From contig CAVUZJ010000013.1 of NCBI GenBank assembly GCA_963745975.1, positions 1-64,000 of the forward strand: a stretch of 64,000 nt of DNA, in the 5' to 3' direction. This document shows positions 53,892-61,504 of the stretch, in pieces. The translations under genes were made by a program, and so were the position numbers. The DNA comes from JAKAWQ01 sp963745975 (GTDB taxonomy: Bacteria > Pseudomonadota > Alphaproteobacteria > Acetobacterales > Acetobacteraceae). The notes beneath the pieces were generated by a model. The model saw nothing but the letters and a program-made list of their open reading frames with translations, was not told the origin of the DNA and did no database searches. Each line of letters starts with the position of its first letter. Position 1 is the stretch's first letter.

Positions 53892-54110
53892 CGTTGCCCC
53901 CCGCCGAGCCGTCTGGCGGGAAGCATACCATGATGGTGGTGATTGGCGGAGCCGTTGCGGTCGTGTCGTCAGACGCGAGGCCGCTGATTGACGCTCCGGA
54001 TCATCTGTCAGCGCACCGAAGCGGTTCGCGTGAGCGAAGGTGAACGCAAACCGCTCTCGATCCTGATGAACCGAAATCATCACGCTCTCGGCCCGGAAGG
54101 CGTGGGCCGC

Positions 54111-54338
54111 TCAGTCGAGCCGGTCGCTGAGGGCGCGGAAATTGGCCTCGGCGCGCGAGATGCCGAGATCGGCGAGCATCCGCGCGTCGGCGCGAAGCAG
54201 CGCGTTGCGTGCGCGGGCGCGGGCGCGCCATGCGGCGAGGAGCTGCGTGGCGGCGGCGAGGCGCCGGTTGAGCCAGGAGCGGAGCGGGCGCGCGCGCCGA
54301 CGGGAGGGTTGGAGGGCTTGGAAGAGGGCGGCGCTCAT
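54111..54338 (-). CDS. DUF1127 small protein
   Basis: 75-aa Arg-rich protein. The C-terminal motif ADLGISRAEANFRA matches DUF1127, small proteins that in other Alphaproteobacteria bind RNA or affect phosphate and stress responses. AAGGAG precedes the ATG at 54338. It is divergent from the LysR gene, with a 106-bp gap that holds the probable operator. Confidence 0.82.
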   Translation of the reverse strand: MSAALFQALQPSRRRARPLRSWLNRRLAAATQLLAAWRARARARNALLRADARMLADLGISRAEANFRALSDRLD

Positions 54339-54425
54339 TGTCGGGGCTCCTTCGCGAGAGGTGCGAACGGAGGAGAAGTGGGCGGCCGATGGGAATAAGG
54401 GAAACGAATTGCATTGATAGGAAAA

Positions 54426-54440
54426 ATCAGGGATACTGAT
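54426..54440. promoter_or_regulatory. Candidate LysR operator (T-N11-A)
   Basis: ATCAGGGATACTGAT is an inverted repeat ATCAG-N5-CTGAT that fits the T-N11-A LysR box. It ends 4 bp before the lysR-type ATG at 54445, so binding would block its own expression. The divergent DUF1127 gene may also be affected. Confidence 0.6.
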
Positions 54441-54444
54441 TTAT

Positions 54445-55362
54445 ATGGGTCCGGCAGGCAGCATCGATCCCGACCTTCTGCGCGTCTTCCTCTACATCGC
54501 CGAGGAGGGCAGCTTCACGCATGCGGCGGAGCGGGTCGGCCGTACCCAGTCCGCGGTATCCATGCAGGTGCAGCGGCTCGAGGCGCTGCTCGGCCAGAGG
54601 CTCTTTCAGCGCCGCCGCGGCGGGTCGGTGGCGCTCACGCCGCACGGGCGGCTCTTGGTCGGGCGGGCGGCCGAGATGGTCGCGCTCAACGACGGAATCT
54701 GGAGCGCCTTCCGCGCCCCGCTGCTCGCCGGGTCGGTGCGGCTCGGCACGCCGGACGATTATGCCTGGCGCTATCTGCCGCCCGTTCTGGCGCGCTTCGC
54801 GGATACGCACCCTGCCGTGCAGGTGGAGGTGGTGTGCGCGCCGTCGGAGGAGCTGGTGGAGCGGCTCAAGGCGGGGGACGTCGATCTCGCGCTGATCTCG
54901 GAGGGCACCGAGCCGAAGGGCTGGTCCGCCGTGCCGCTGTGGCGCGGGCCGCTGCTCTGGCTCACCTCGGAGCGGCACGCGGTGCATCGGCGCGACCCGC
55001 TGCCGCTGGCGGTCGCGGGCCCGGACTGCTCATGGCGCGCGGCCGCGGTGCGCGCGCTCGAGGGTGCGGGGCGGCCCTATCGCATCGCCTACGTCTCCGG
55101 GAGCCAGGCGGGGACGCTGGCGCCGGTGCTCGCCGGGCTGGCGGTGACCCTTTCCATCCCCTCGTGGCTGCCGGCGGGGATCGTTGCGCTGAGGCCGGGC
55201 GAGGTGCTGCCGGCGCTGCCGGACTTCGCGATCCTGATGCTGAAGGGGCGCAAGCGGGCCGAGCCGGCGGTCGAGGCGCTCGCGACCCACATGGCGGAGA
55301 CGTTCCGGCTGGAGGCGGCGAAGGCGGCGCAGAGTCCGCCGAGGCTCGCTTCCGCGGCGTAG
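54445..55362 (+). CDS. LysR-family transcriptional regulator
   Basis: 305-aa regulator. The N-terminal wHTH reads FLYIAEEGSFTHAAERVGRTQ then SAVSMQVQRLEALLGQRLF, the LysR signature. The effector-binding domain begins about residue 95 (GSVRLGTPDDYAWRYLPPVL). In this family, LysR genes divergent from DUF1127 genes are common, so it likely controls that neighbour and itself. The effector is unknown. Confidence 0.92.
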   Translation: MGPAGSIDPDLLRVFLYIAEEGSFTHAAERVGRTQSAVSMQVQRLEALLGQRLFQRRRGGSVALTPHGRLLVGRAAEMVALNDGIWSAFRAPLLAGSVRLGTPDDYAWRYLPPVLARFADTHPAVQVEVVCAPSEELVERLKAGDVDLALISEGTEPKGWSAVPLWRGPLLWLTSERHAVHRRDPLPLAVAGPDCSWRAAAVRALEGAGRPYRIAYVSGSQAGTLAPVLAGLAVTLSIPSWLPAGIVALRPGEVLPALPDFAILMLKGRKRAEPAVEALATHMAETFRLEAAKAAQSPPRLASAA

Positions 55363-55392
55363 AGCGTGATCGCCGGAGGTGGAATCGGGGCA

Positions 55393-55414
55393 CCCCGCGA
55401 ACTCGTTCGCGGGG
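55393..55414. terminator. Hairpin between convergent LysR and TetR genes
   Basis: Arms CCCCGCGAAC (55393-55402) and GTTCGCGGGG (55405-55414) with a 2-nt loop. It sits between two gene ends facing each other and could stop transcription from both sides, but there is no U-tract. GCGTGAATCACGC at 55430-55442 is a further palindrome nearby. Confidence 0.45.
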
Positions 55415-55528
55415 ACCCCGGCACCGAAGGCGTGAATCACGCGATAAAACAATGACCTGGAGCGGGATGCGTGAGCGCGAGCGATCCCATCCCGCTTGGC
55501 TCCCGATTTCGCCGCCGGCGATCAAGCG

Positions 55529-56188
55529 CTACCTTGCTTTGCCTCGCTTCCGCCGCGACGAGGCGGGAGCGTGCATCGTTCCGGCCCCCCGGCGCAAACC
55601 GTCGACGAAGACATCGACGAGCCGCAGCACGCTCGCCTTCCAGCCGGGCGCCTTCCAGCCGGGCCGGTCGTCCATGATGCACATGCCCACCAGCGTCCGC
55701 AGCAAATCTTCCGGGCTGATATCCGCACGGATCTCGCCCGCCGCCGCCGCGCGCTCCAGGAGCATCCCGGCAGCCTTGGTCAGCCGCTCGAAGGAATAGG
55801 CGAAGAGCTCGGTCGGGCGGTGCGCGGCAAGCGCGAGCGCCGCCGCCATGCCCTTCTTCGTCGCGACGAACTCCACGTTCGAGCGCAACCAGCGGCGCAG
55901 CGCCTCGGTCGGCGCCGCGTCATCCTTCAATTGCTCGGCGAGATCGGCGAGCTGCTCCACCTCGCGGCGATAGACCGCCTCGAACAACGCCTCGCGCGTC
56001 GGGAAATGCCGATAGAGCGTGCCGATGCCGAGGCCGGCGCGCCGCGCCACCGCCTCCAGGCTCGCCTCCGGCCCGCCGGAGCGGAACACGACCTTTGCCG
56101 CCGCGAGCAGGCGTTCGCGATTGCGGAGCGCGTCGGTCCGCGGCCGCCTCGTCGTCTCGCGCGCGCAGTTTTCTCTCTTGCCGCTCAT
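55529..56188 (-). CDS. TetR-family regulator of the aldehyde oxidoreductase operon
   Basis: 219-aa regulator. The N-terminal HTH contains LLAAAKVVFRSGGPEASLEAVARRAGLGIGTLYRHFPTREALF (about residues 27-69), the TetR signature. The ligand domain contains DRPGWKAPGWKASVL, with a short internal repeat GWKAPGWKA. ATG 56188 has GGAGAA before it. It is divergent from the FeS-FAD-Mo operon and the gap contains a palindrome within the promoter spacer. Confidence 0.88.
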   Translation of the reverse strand: MSGKRENCARETTRRPRTDALRNRERLLAAAKVVFRSGGPEASLEAVARRAGLGIGTLYRHFPTREALFEAVYRREVEQLADLAEQLKDDAAPTEALRRWLRSNVEFVATKKGMAAALALAAHRPTELFAYSFERLTKAAGMLLERAAAAGEIRADISPEDLLRTLVGMCIMDDRPGWKAPGWKASVLRLVDVFVDGLRRGAGTMHAPASSRRKRGKAR

Positions 56189-56202
56189 TTCTCCGAGATG
56201 TC

Positions 56203-56231
56203 TTGAAAAGCGGAGGCGTCCTCCGTATACC
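56203..56231 (+). promoter_or_regulatory. Promoter with TetR operator in its spacer
   Basis: -35 TTGAAA (56203-56208), 17-bp spacer and -10 TATACC (56226-56231). The spacer contains the perfect palindrome CGGAGGCGTCCTCCG (56211-56225), placed so a bound TetR dimer would block RNA polymerase. It lies 23 bp from the tetR start, so autoregulation is likely as well. Confidence 0.6.
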
Positions 56232-56403
56232 TTAAGTGGCCGGACCAAGCCACCGCGACGGTGCCGGCCAACCCGGTCGCGCGCCAAGGCGGCGGGCGTT
56301 CCGCAAGACGACGCGTGGCGCGCTGCCGCGGCGTCCCGGCATCCGGTGCCCGGCCTATCGGGGCGCCAATTTCATTCGACGAGAGCACGAAACGGAGCAC
56401 CCT

Positions 56404-56901
56404 ATGAGCTTGTCGGTTTCGCTTACAGTGAACGGCGTAGCGCAGGAAGTCGCGCTGGACGACCCGCGGGTCACGCTGCTCGATCTCCTGCGCGAACGCC
56501 TCGACCTGACGGGGACCAAGAAGGGCTGCGATCGCGGGCAGTGCGGCGCCTGCACGGTCCTCGTGGACGGGCGTCGGATCAATTCCTGCCTCGCACTTGC
56601 CGCGAGCTGCGACGGCGCCGACATCCTCACCATCGAGGGGCTGGCGGAGGATGGCGTGCTGCATCCCGTCCAGGCCGCCTTCATCGCCCATGACGGCTTC
56701 CAGTGCGGATTCTGCACGCCCGGCCAGATCATGAGCGCGGTCGGCCTGCTAAGCGAAGGCCAGGCCGGCGGTGATCCCGAGCGCGTGCGCGAGGCCATGA
56801 GCGGCAATCTCTGCCGCTGCGGCGCCTATGCCGGCATCACCGAAGCGGTGCTGGAGGTAGCGCGGCAGCTTGCGGAACGAGACCGCGCGGAGGCCGCATG
56901 A
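56404..56901 (+). CDS. [2Fe-2S] subunit of xanthine oxidase-family oxidoreductase (PaoA-like)
   Basis: 165-aa electron-transfer subunit. The plant-type ferredoxin cluster is GCDRGQCGACTVL, with the fourth Cys in RINSCLALA. The second cluster is in FQCGFCTPGQIM and SGNLCRCGAYAGI. No Tat leader, unlike E. coli PaoA, so the complex is probably cytoplasmic. It overlaps the FAD subunit start (ATGA). Confidence 0.92.
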   Translation: MSLSVSLTVNGVAQEVALDDPRVTLLDLLRERLDLTGTKKGCDRGQCGACTVLVDGRRINSCLALAASCDGADILTIEGLAEDGVLHPVQAAFIAHDGFQCGFCTPGQIMSAVGLLSEGQAGGDPERVREAMSGNLCRCGAYAGITEAVLEVARQLAERDRAEAA

Positions 56902-57953
56902 ACCGCTTCGATTACGTCCGGCCCGCGACGATCGCCGAAGCGGTCGCCGCCGCCTCCGAACCCGGTGCTGCCTATCTCGCCGGCGGCACCAACCTGCTCG
57001 ACCTGATGAAGGGCGGCATCGCCCGGCCGAGCCGCCTGGTCGATGTGACGCGTCTGCCGGGGCTCGGCGCGATCGAGCCGCTCGCCGATGGCGGCGTGCG
57101 CATCGGCGCCCTCGTGCGCAATGCCGATCTCGCGCATGACCCCGGTTTCGCCCGAAGATTTCCGGCGATCGCGGAAGCGCTGCTCTCCGGCGCCTCGGCG
57201 CAGCTTCGCAATGCCGCGACGGTCGGCGGCAATCTCCTCCAGCGCCCGCGCTGCGCCTATTTTTACGACGTCGCCAGCGCCTGCAACAAACGCGAGCCCG
57301 GGGCGGGCTGCGATGCGCGCGGCGGCGAGACGCGGCTCTCCGCCGTGCTCGGCTGGAGCGAGCACTGCATCGCGACCAACCCGTCCGATTTCTGCGTGCC
57401 GCTCGCGGCACTCGACGCGGTGGTCGAGATCGCGGGCAAGGCAGGGCAGCGCGAGGTGCCGCTCGAGGACTTCCACCGTCTGCCCGGAAATACGCCCGAG
57501 CGCGAGAGCGTGCTCGAGCCGGGCGAGCTGATCGTTGCCGTCCGCCTGCCGGCCGAGGCTTCGTCCTTTTCGGCGCATGCCCGCTACCTCAAGCTCCGCG
57601 AGCGCACCTCCTACGCCTTCGCCGTTGTGTCGGCTGCCGCGGCGCTCCGGATCGAGGGGGGCGCGATCGAAGCGGCGCGGTTGGCGCTCGGAGGCGTCGC
57701 CGCAAAGCCCTGGCGCGCCCGCACAGCCGAGGCGGTGCTGGTGGGCGCGCGCCCCGGCGGCGCGGTCTTCCGCCGCGCGGCCGAGGCGGCGCTCGCCGAT
57801 GCCCGGCCCTCCGGCGAGAACGGCTTCAAGATCGAGCTCGCCCGCCGGGTCGTGGCGCGCGCGCTGGCACTCGCCGCTGCCGGCACGCCCGCCCGCGTGC
57901 CGGCCCTGCCGGGCTCCCTCTTCGCCCCCGTTCCCGGAGGTCTCCATGCCTGA
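56898..57953 (+). CDS. FAD subunit of molybdenum aldehyde oxidoreductase (PaoB-like)
   Basis: 351-aa FAD-binding subunit. YLAGGTNLLDLMKGG and NAATVGGNLLQR are flavin-binding signatures. Four Cys (about 119, 129, 138 and 157), in RCAYF...ACNKREPGAGC...EHC, match the extra [4Fe-4S] insertion of PaoB/YagS rather than plain xanthine dehydrogenase. Its stop overlaps the molybdenum subunit start by 8 bp. Confidence 0.88.
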   Translation: MNRFDYVRPATIAEAVAAASEPGAAYLAGGTNLLDLMKGGIARPSRLVDVTRLPGLGAIEPLADGGVRIGALVRNADLAHDPGFARRFPAIAEALLSGASAQLRNAATVGGNLLQRPRCAYFYDVASACNKREPGAGCDARGGETRLSAVLGWSEHCIATNPSDFCVPLAALDAVVEIAGKAGQREVPLEDFHRLPGNTPERESVLEPGELIVAVRLPAEASSFSAHARYLKLRERTSYAFAVVSAAAALRIEGGAIEAARLALGGVAAKPWRARTAEAVLVGARPGGAVFRRAAEAALADARPSGENGFKIELARRVVARALALAAAGTPARVPALPGSLFAPVPGGLHA

Positions 57954-60228
57954 AACCACGATGTCTGAAATCGCGCTTGCGACGGCGCCGGTTCATCTCC
58001 GGCACGGCTCGAATATCGGCCAGCCGCTCACCCGCCGCGACGGGCTCCTGAAAGTGACAGGCGCCGCTCGCTACGCCGCCGACAACCACCCGCCCGGCAT
58101 GCTCTACGCCGTCCTCGCGGTGAGCTTCGTCGCGCGCGGCCGGGTCGCCGCACTCGACGTTGCGGCGGCGATGGCGCATCCCGGCGTCGTCGAAGTGATG
58201 ACGCCCACCAACAAGCCGCCGCTCGCCGAGGATCCGGACGCGAAGACCAACCCGTTCATGTTCCGGCTCGATCTTCTGCAGAACGACCGCGTGCGCTACG
58301 CGAACCAGCCGGTCGCCGTCGTCGTCGCCGAGACGTTGGAAGCGGCGACGGAGGGTGCCGCCCTTCTCGCCCCCCGCTACGAGGCCGAGCCCGCGCGGGT
58401 CGGCCTCGATGCCGCCGAGAGCTTCGTGCCGCCCGCCGTGGGCGTCGGCGGTCCGGCCGAGCTTCAGGTGGGCGATGTCGAGGCGGGCCTTGCCGCTGCG
58501 TCCCGGCGCATCGAGGCGACCTACGAGACGCCGGCGCAATACCACAACCCGATCGAGCCGCACGCGATCGTCGCCGCCTGGGACGGCGATACCCTCAGCG
58601 TCGACACGCCGAGCCAGGGGCTCGCCATGGCGCAGGGGCGCATCGCCGGGCTGTTCGGCATCCCGCCCGAGAACATCCTGATCCGCAGCCCCTTCCTGGG
58701 CGGCGGCTTCGGCTGCAAGGGGTTGCTCGCCGGGCCGCAGGTGCTCGGCATCATGGCGGCGCGCCTGGTCGGCCGGCCGGTCAAGCTCGTGCTGCGGCGG
58801 GAGCAGATGTTCGGCCCGGTCGGCCATCGCCCGCCTTCGCGGCAGACGCTGCGCCTCGGCACCGACGCGGAAGGCGGGCTGCGCGCGCTCGAGCATCACA
58901 CCAAGACGGCGACCAGCACGTTCGACGATTTCTTCGAACCCGCCTCCGACGCTTCGCACACGCTCTATGCGAGCCCCGCCATCCGCACCTCCCACGAGGC
59001 GGTGCGGCTCGACACCGGGACGCCGATGTTCATGCGTGCCCCCGGCGAGGCGACCGGCTCCATCGCGCTCGAAAGCGCGATCGACGAGATGGCCGAGGCC
59101 TGCGCCATGGACCCGCTCGCCTTCCGCCTCAAGAACTACGCAGAGCTGGAGCCGATTTCCGGCAAGCCCTTCTCCTCGAAAGCGTTGCGCGCCTGCTACG
59201 CGGAGGGCGCCGAGCGCTTCGGCTGGGCGACGCGTCCGCTCGCGCCGCGGCAGATGCAGGACGAGTCCGGGCTGCTGGTCGGCTGGGGCATGGGAACCGC
59301 GACCTTCCCCGCGCTGATGTTCCAGGGCAATGCGCGCGCGGTGATTAGGAGCGACGGCACCGGCATCGTCGAGATCGGCGCGCACGACATGGGCCAGGGC
59401 GCCTGGACCGCGCTCGCCCAGATCGCCGCGGACGGGCTCGGCCTTGCGATCGATCAGGTGGAGTTCCGCTCCGGCGCCTCCGACCTGCCCGATGCCGGCA
59501 TCGCCGGCGGCTCCGCGCACACCGCGACGGCCGGCATGGCGATCCATGGCGCCGGCGGGGACGCGATCGCCAAGCTGGCGGCGCTGGCGACCGGCGATCA
59601 GCGCTCGCCCCTCTTCGGCGCCGGCAATACCGGCGTCATCGCGCGCGAAGGGAGGCTGTTCCGCCGCGACGACGAGAGAAGGAGCGAGAGCTATGCCGAG
59701 ATCCTCGCCCGCGCCGGCCTCGCCGAGATCGAAGGAAGCGGCAGCAGCGCGGCCGACCCGGCGGCGCAGGCGAACTATGCCATGCACGCGCACGGTGCGG
59801 TCTTCGCCGAGGTGAAGGTCGATCCCGAGCTCGGGCAGGTGCGCGTCACCCGTCTCGTCGGCGCCTTCGCCGCCGGGCGCGTCATCAATCCGCGGATGGT
59901 GCGGAGCCAGTATTACGGCGGGATGATCTGGGGCGTGTCGTTCGCGCTCCACGAGCACGCCGTGATGGACCCGCGCTCGGGCCGGCCGATGAACCCCAAT
60001 CTCGCCGAGTACCACGTGCCGGTGAATGCCGACATCCCCGCGATCGAGGCGATCCTCGTCGAGGAGGACGACCCCCACGTCAACGCGCTCGGCATCAAGG
60101 GCGTGGGCGAGATCGCGATCACCGGCTCCGCCGGCGCGGTCGCCAACGCGGTCTGGCATGCGACCGGCCGGCGCGTCCGCCGCTTTCCGATCACCCTCGA
60201 GCGGCTGGTCGAATCCACCCCGATCTAG
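57946..60228 (+). CDS. Molybdopterin-binding catalytic subunit (PaoC-like)
   Basis: 760-aa large subunit. It has GSNIGQPLTRRDGLLKVTGAA near the start, LGGGFGCKG for the cofactor, the substrate Arg region MRAPGEATGS, and GVGEIAITG with the catalytic Glu near the end. The gene order FeS-FAD-Mo and the FAD subunit's Cys insertion suggest an aldehyde oxidase of PaoABC type. Cofactor maturation genes are not in the window. The 3' end overlaps the convergent peroxiredoxin gene by 4 bp. Confidence 0.9.
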   Translation: MPETTMSEIALATAPVHLRHGSNIGQPLTRRDGLLKVTGAARYAADNHPPGMLYAVLAVSFVARGRVAALDVAAAMAHPGVVEVMTPTNKPPLAEDPDAKTNPFMFRLDLLQNDRVRYANQPVAVVVAETLEAATEGAALLAPRYEAEPARVGLDAAESFVPPAVGVGGPAELQVGDVEAGLAAASRRIEATYETPAQYHNPIEPHAIVAAWDGDTLSVDTPSQGLAMAQGRIAGLFGIPPENILIRSPFLGGGFGCKGLLAGPQVLGIMAARLVGRPVKLVLRREQMFGPVGHRPPSRQTLRLGTDAEGGLRALEHHTKTATSTFDDFFEPASDASHTLYASPAIRTSHEAVRLDTGTPMFMRAPGEATGSIALESAIDEMAEACAMDPLAFRLKNYAELEPISGKPFSSKALRACYAEGAERFGWATRPLAPRQMQDESGLLVGWGMGTATFPALMFQGNARAVIRSDGTGIVEIGAHDMGQGAWTALAQIAADGLGLAIDQVEFRSGASDLPDAGIAGGSAHTATAGMAIHGAGGDAIAKLAALATGDQRSPLFGAGNTGVIAREGRLFRRDDERRSESYAEILARAGLAEIEGSGSSAADPAAQANYAMHAHGAVFAEVKVDPELGQVRVTRLVGAFAAGRVINPRMVRSQYYGGMIWGVSFALHEHAVMDPRSGRPMNPNLAEYHVPVNADIPAIEAILVEEDDPHVNALGIKGVGEIAITGSAGAVANAVWHATGRRVRRFPITLERLVESTPI

Positions 60229-60707
60229 AGATGTTCGAGGATGGCCTCGGCGCGGCTCACGTCGAAGCCGCCCGGCTGCTCGACGGCGAGATAGGCGACC
60301 TTGCCGTCTTGCGCGATCAGGGCGAAGCGCTGGGCCCGGACGCCGAGGCCGCGGGCGACGAGGTCGAGCTCGAGGCCGAGCGCCTTGGTGAAGGCGCCGG
60401 AGCCGTCCGCGAGCATGAGCAGCGAGCCGTCCACATGCTGCTCCTTCGCCCAGGCGCCGAGCACGAAGGCGTCGTTCACCGCCATGCAGACGATGGTGTC
60501 GACCCCCTTGGCCTTGATCGCCGCCGCGTTCTGCACGAACCCCGGCAGGTGCTTGATGCTGCAGGTGGGCGTGAAGGCGCCGGGGACGGCGAACAGCACC
60601 ACCTTCTTGCCCTTGAAGATCTCGTCCGTGGAGATCTCCTTCGGCCCCTCGGCGGTGGCCGTCATCAGCTTCATGGACGGGATCGCATCGCCGACCTTGA
60701 TCACCAT
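60225..60707 (-). CDS. Peroxiredoxin, Prx5 type
   Basis: 160-aa thiol peroxidase. VPGAFTPTCSIKHLPGF holds the peroxidatic Cys (about 49). The following AIKAKGVDTIVCMAVNDAFV is typical of Prx5/AhpE-like proteins. ATG 60707 yields the usual N-terminus MVIKVGDAIPSM. It reduces peroxides, perhaps those made by the neighbouring aldehyde oxidoreductase. Confidence 0.92.
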   Translation of the reverse strand: MVIKVGDAIPSMKLMTATAEGPKEISTDEIFKGKKVVLFAVPGAFTPTCSIKHLPGFVQNAAAIKAKGVDTIVCMAVNDAFVLGAWAKEQHVDGSLLMLADGSGAFTKALGLELDLVARGLGVRAQRFALIAQDGKVAYLAVEQPGGFDVSRAEAILEHL

Positions 60708-60817
60708 CTGCTGTTCCACCCTCGTTGCTGGTCGCTGAGCCCAATTCCTAGCCCGGCCGGGCGCAGGTGTCATCCGGGGCGCTTGCGCGGACGGGCCGAT
60801 GGTCCCAGATTCGCCGC

Positions 60818-61405
60818 ATGTCCGTGATTCCGCCGGAACGGCCCGGGGGCGACGGTTTCCTGACCGGGCAGCTGCTCATTGCCATGCCCAGCATGGCCGA
60901 TCCGCGCTTCGTGCAGAGCGTGATCTTCATGTGCGCCCATACGGCGGAGGGCGCCATGGGCATCGTCGTCAACCGCCCGCTCCAGCAGCCGAGCTTCGAT
61001 GACCTCTTGAAGCAGCTCGATATCGAGCCGCTGCCGCCGGCGCGGCGCATCCGGCTTTGCTCCGGCGGGCCGGTGGAGAACGCGCGCGGGTTCGTGCTGC
61101 ATACGGCCGACTGGACCGGGGAGGGGAGCCTTCGGGTCGACGCGGCGTTGGCACTCACGGCGAGCCTCGACATCCTCAAGGCGATCGCCGGGGGCGGCGG
61201 GCCGCGGGCCGGCCTGCTGGCGCTCGGCTATGCCGGATGGGGCCCCGGCCAGCTCGACAACGAGCTCACCCACAACGCCTGGCTTTTCGGGCCGGCGGAC
61301 GAGACGCTGGTGTTCGACGAGGAGCACGACACCAAGTGGCGCCGGGCGCTAGCCAAGCTCCGCATCGACCCGGGCTCGCTTTCAGGCGCCGCCGGGCACG
61401 CCTGA
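60818..61405 (+). CDS. YqgE/AlgH family protein (DUF179)
   Basis: 195-aa protein. FLTGQLLIAMPSMADPRFVQS and GAMGIVVNRPL are family signatures, and AGWGPGQLDNEL follows. The molecular function is unknown; some relatives are called AlgH regulators. ATG 60818 is chosen to give the family N-terminus; the frame open from 60767 is not needed. Confidence 0.9.
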   Translation: MSVIPPERPGGDGFLTGQLLIAMPSMADPRFVQSVIFMCAHTAEGAMGIVVNRPLQQPSFDDLLKQLDIEPLPPARRIRLCSGGPVENARGFVLHTADWTGEGSLRVDAALALTASLDILKAIAGGGGPRAGLLALGYAGWGPGQLDNELTHNAWLFGPADETLVFDEEHDTKWRRALAKLRIDPGSLSGAAGHA

Positions 61406-61504
61406 CCCGAAGGGTCCGCGCGAGCGCCCGCCGGAGGCGGCGCGCGGGACCCATTGGTTGCTCACAGAGTGCTATTGTCGCCCCCGAAGGATTCGGGGGG
61501 AACC

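Noticed and set aside
55430..55442. Palindrome GCGTGAATCACGC as an operator
   Set aside because: It lies between two convergent gene ends, where no promoter is expected; kept only as a note with the terminator.
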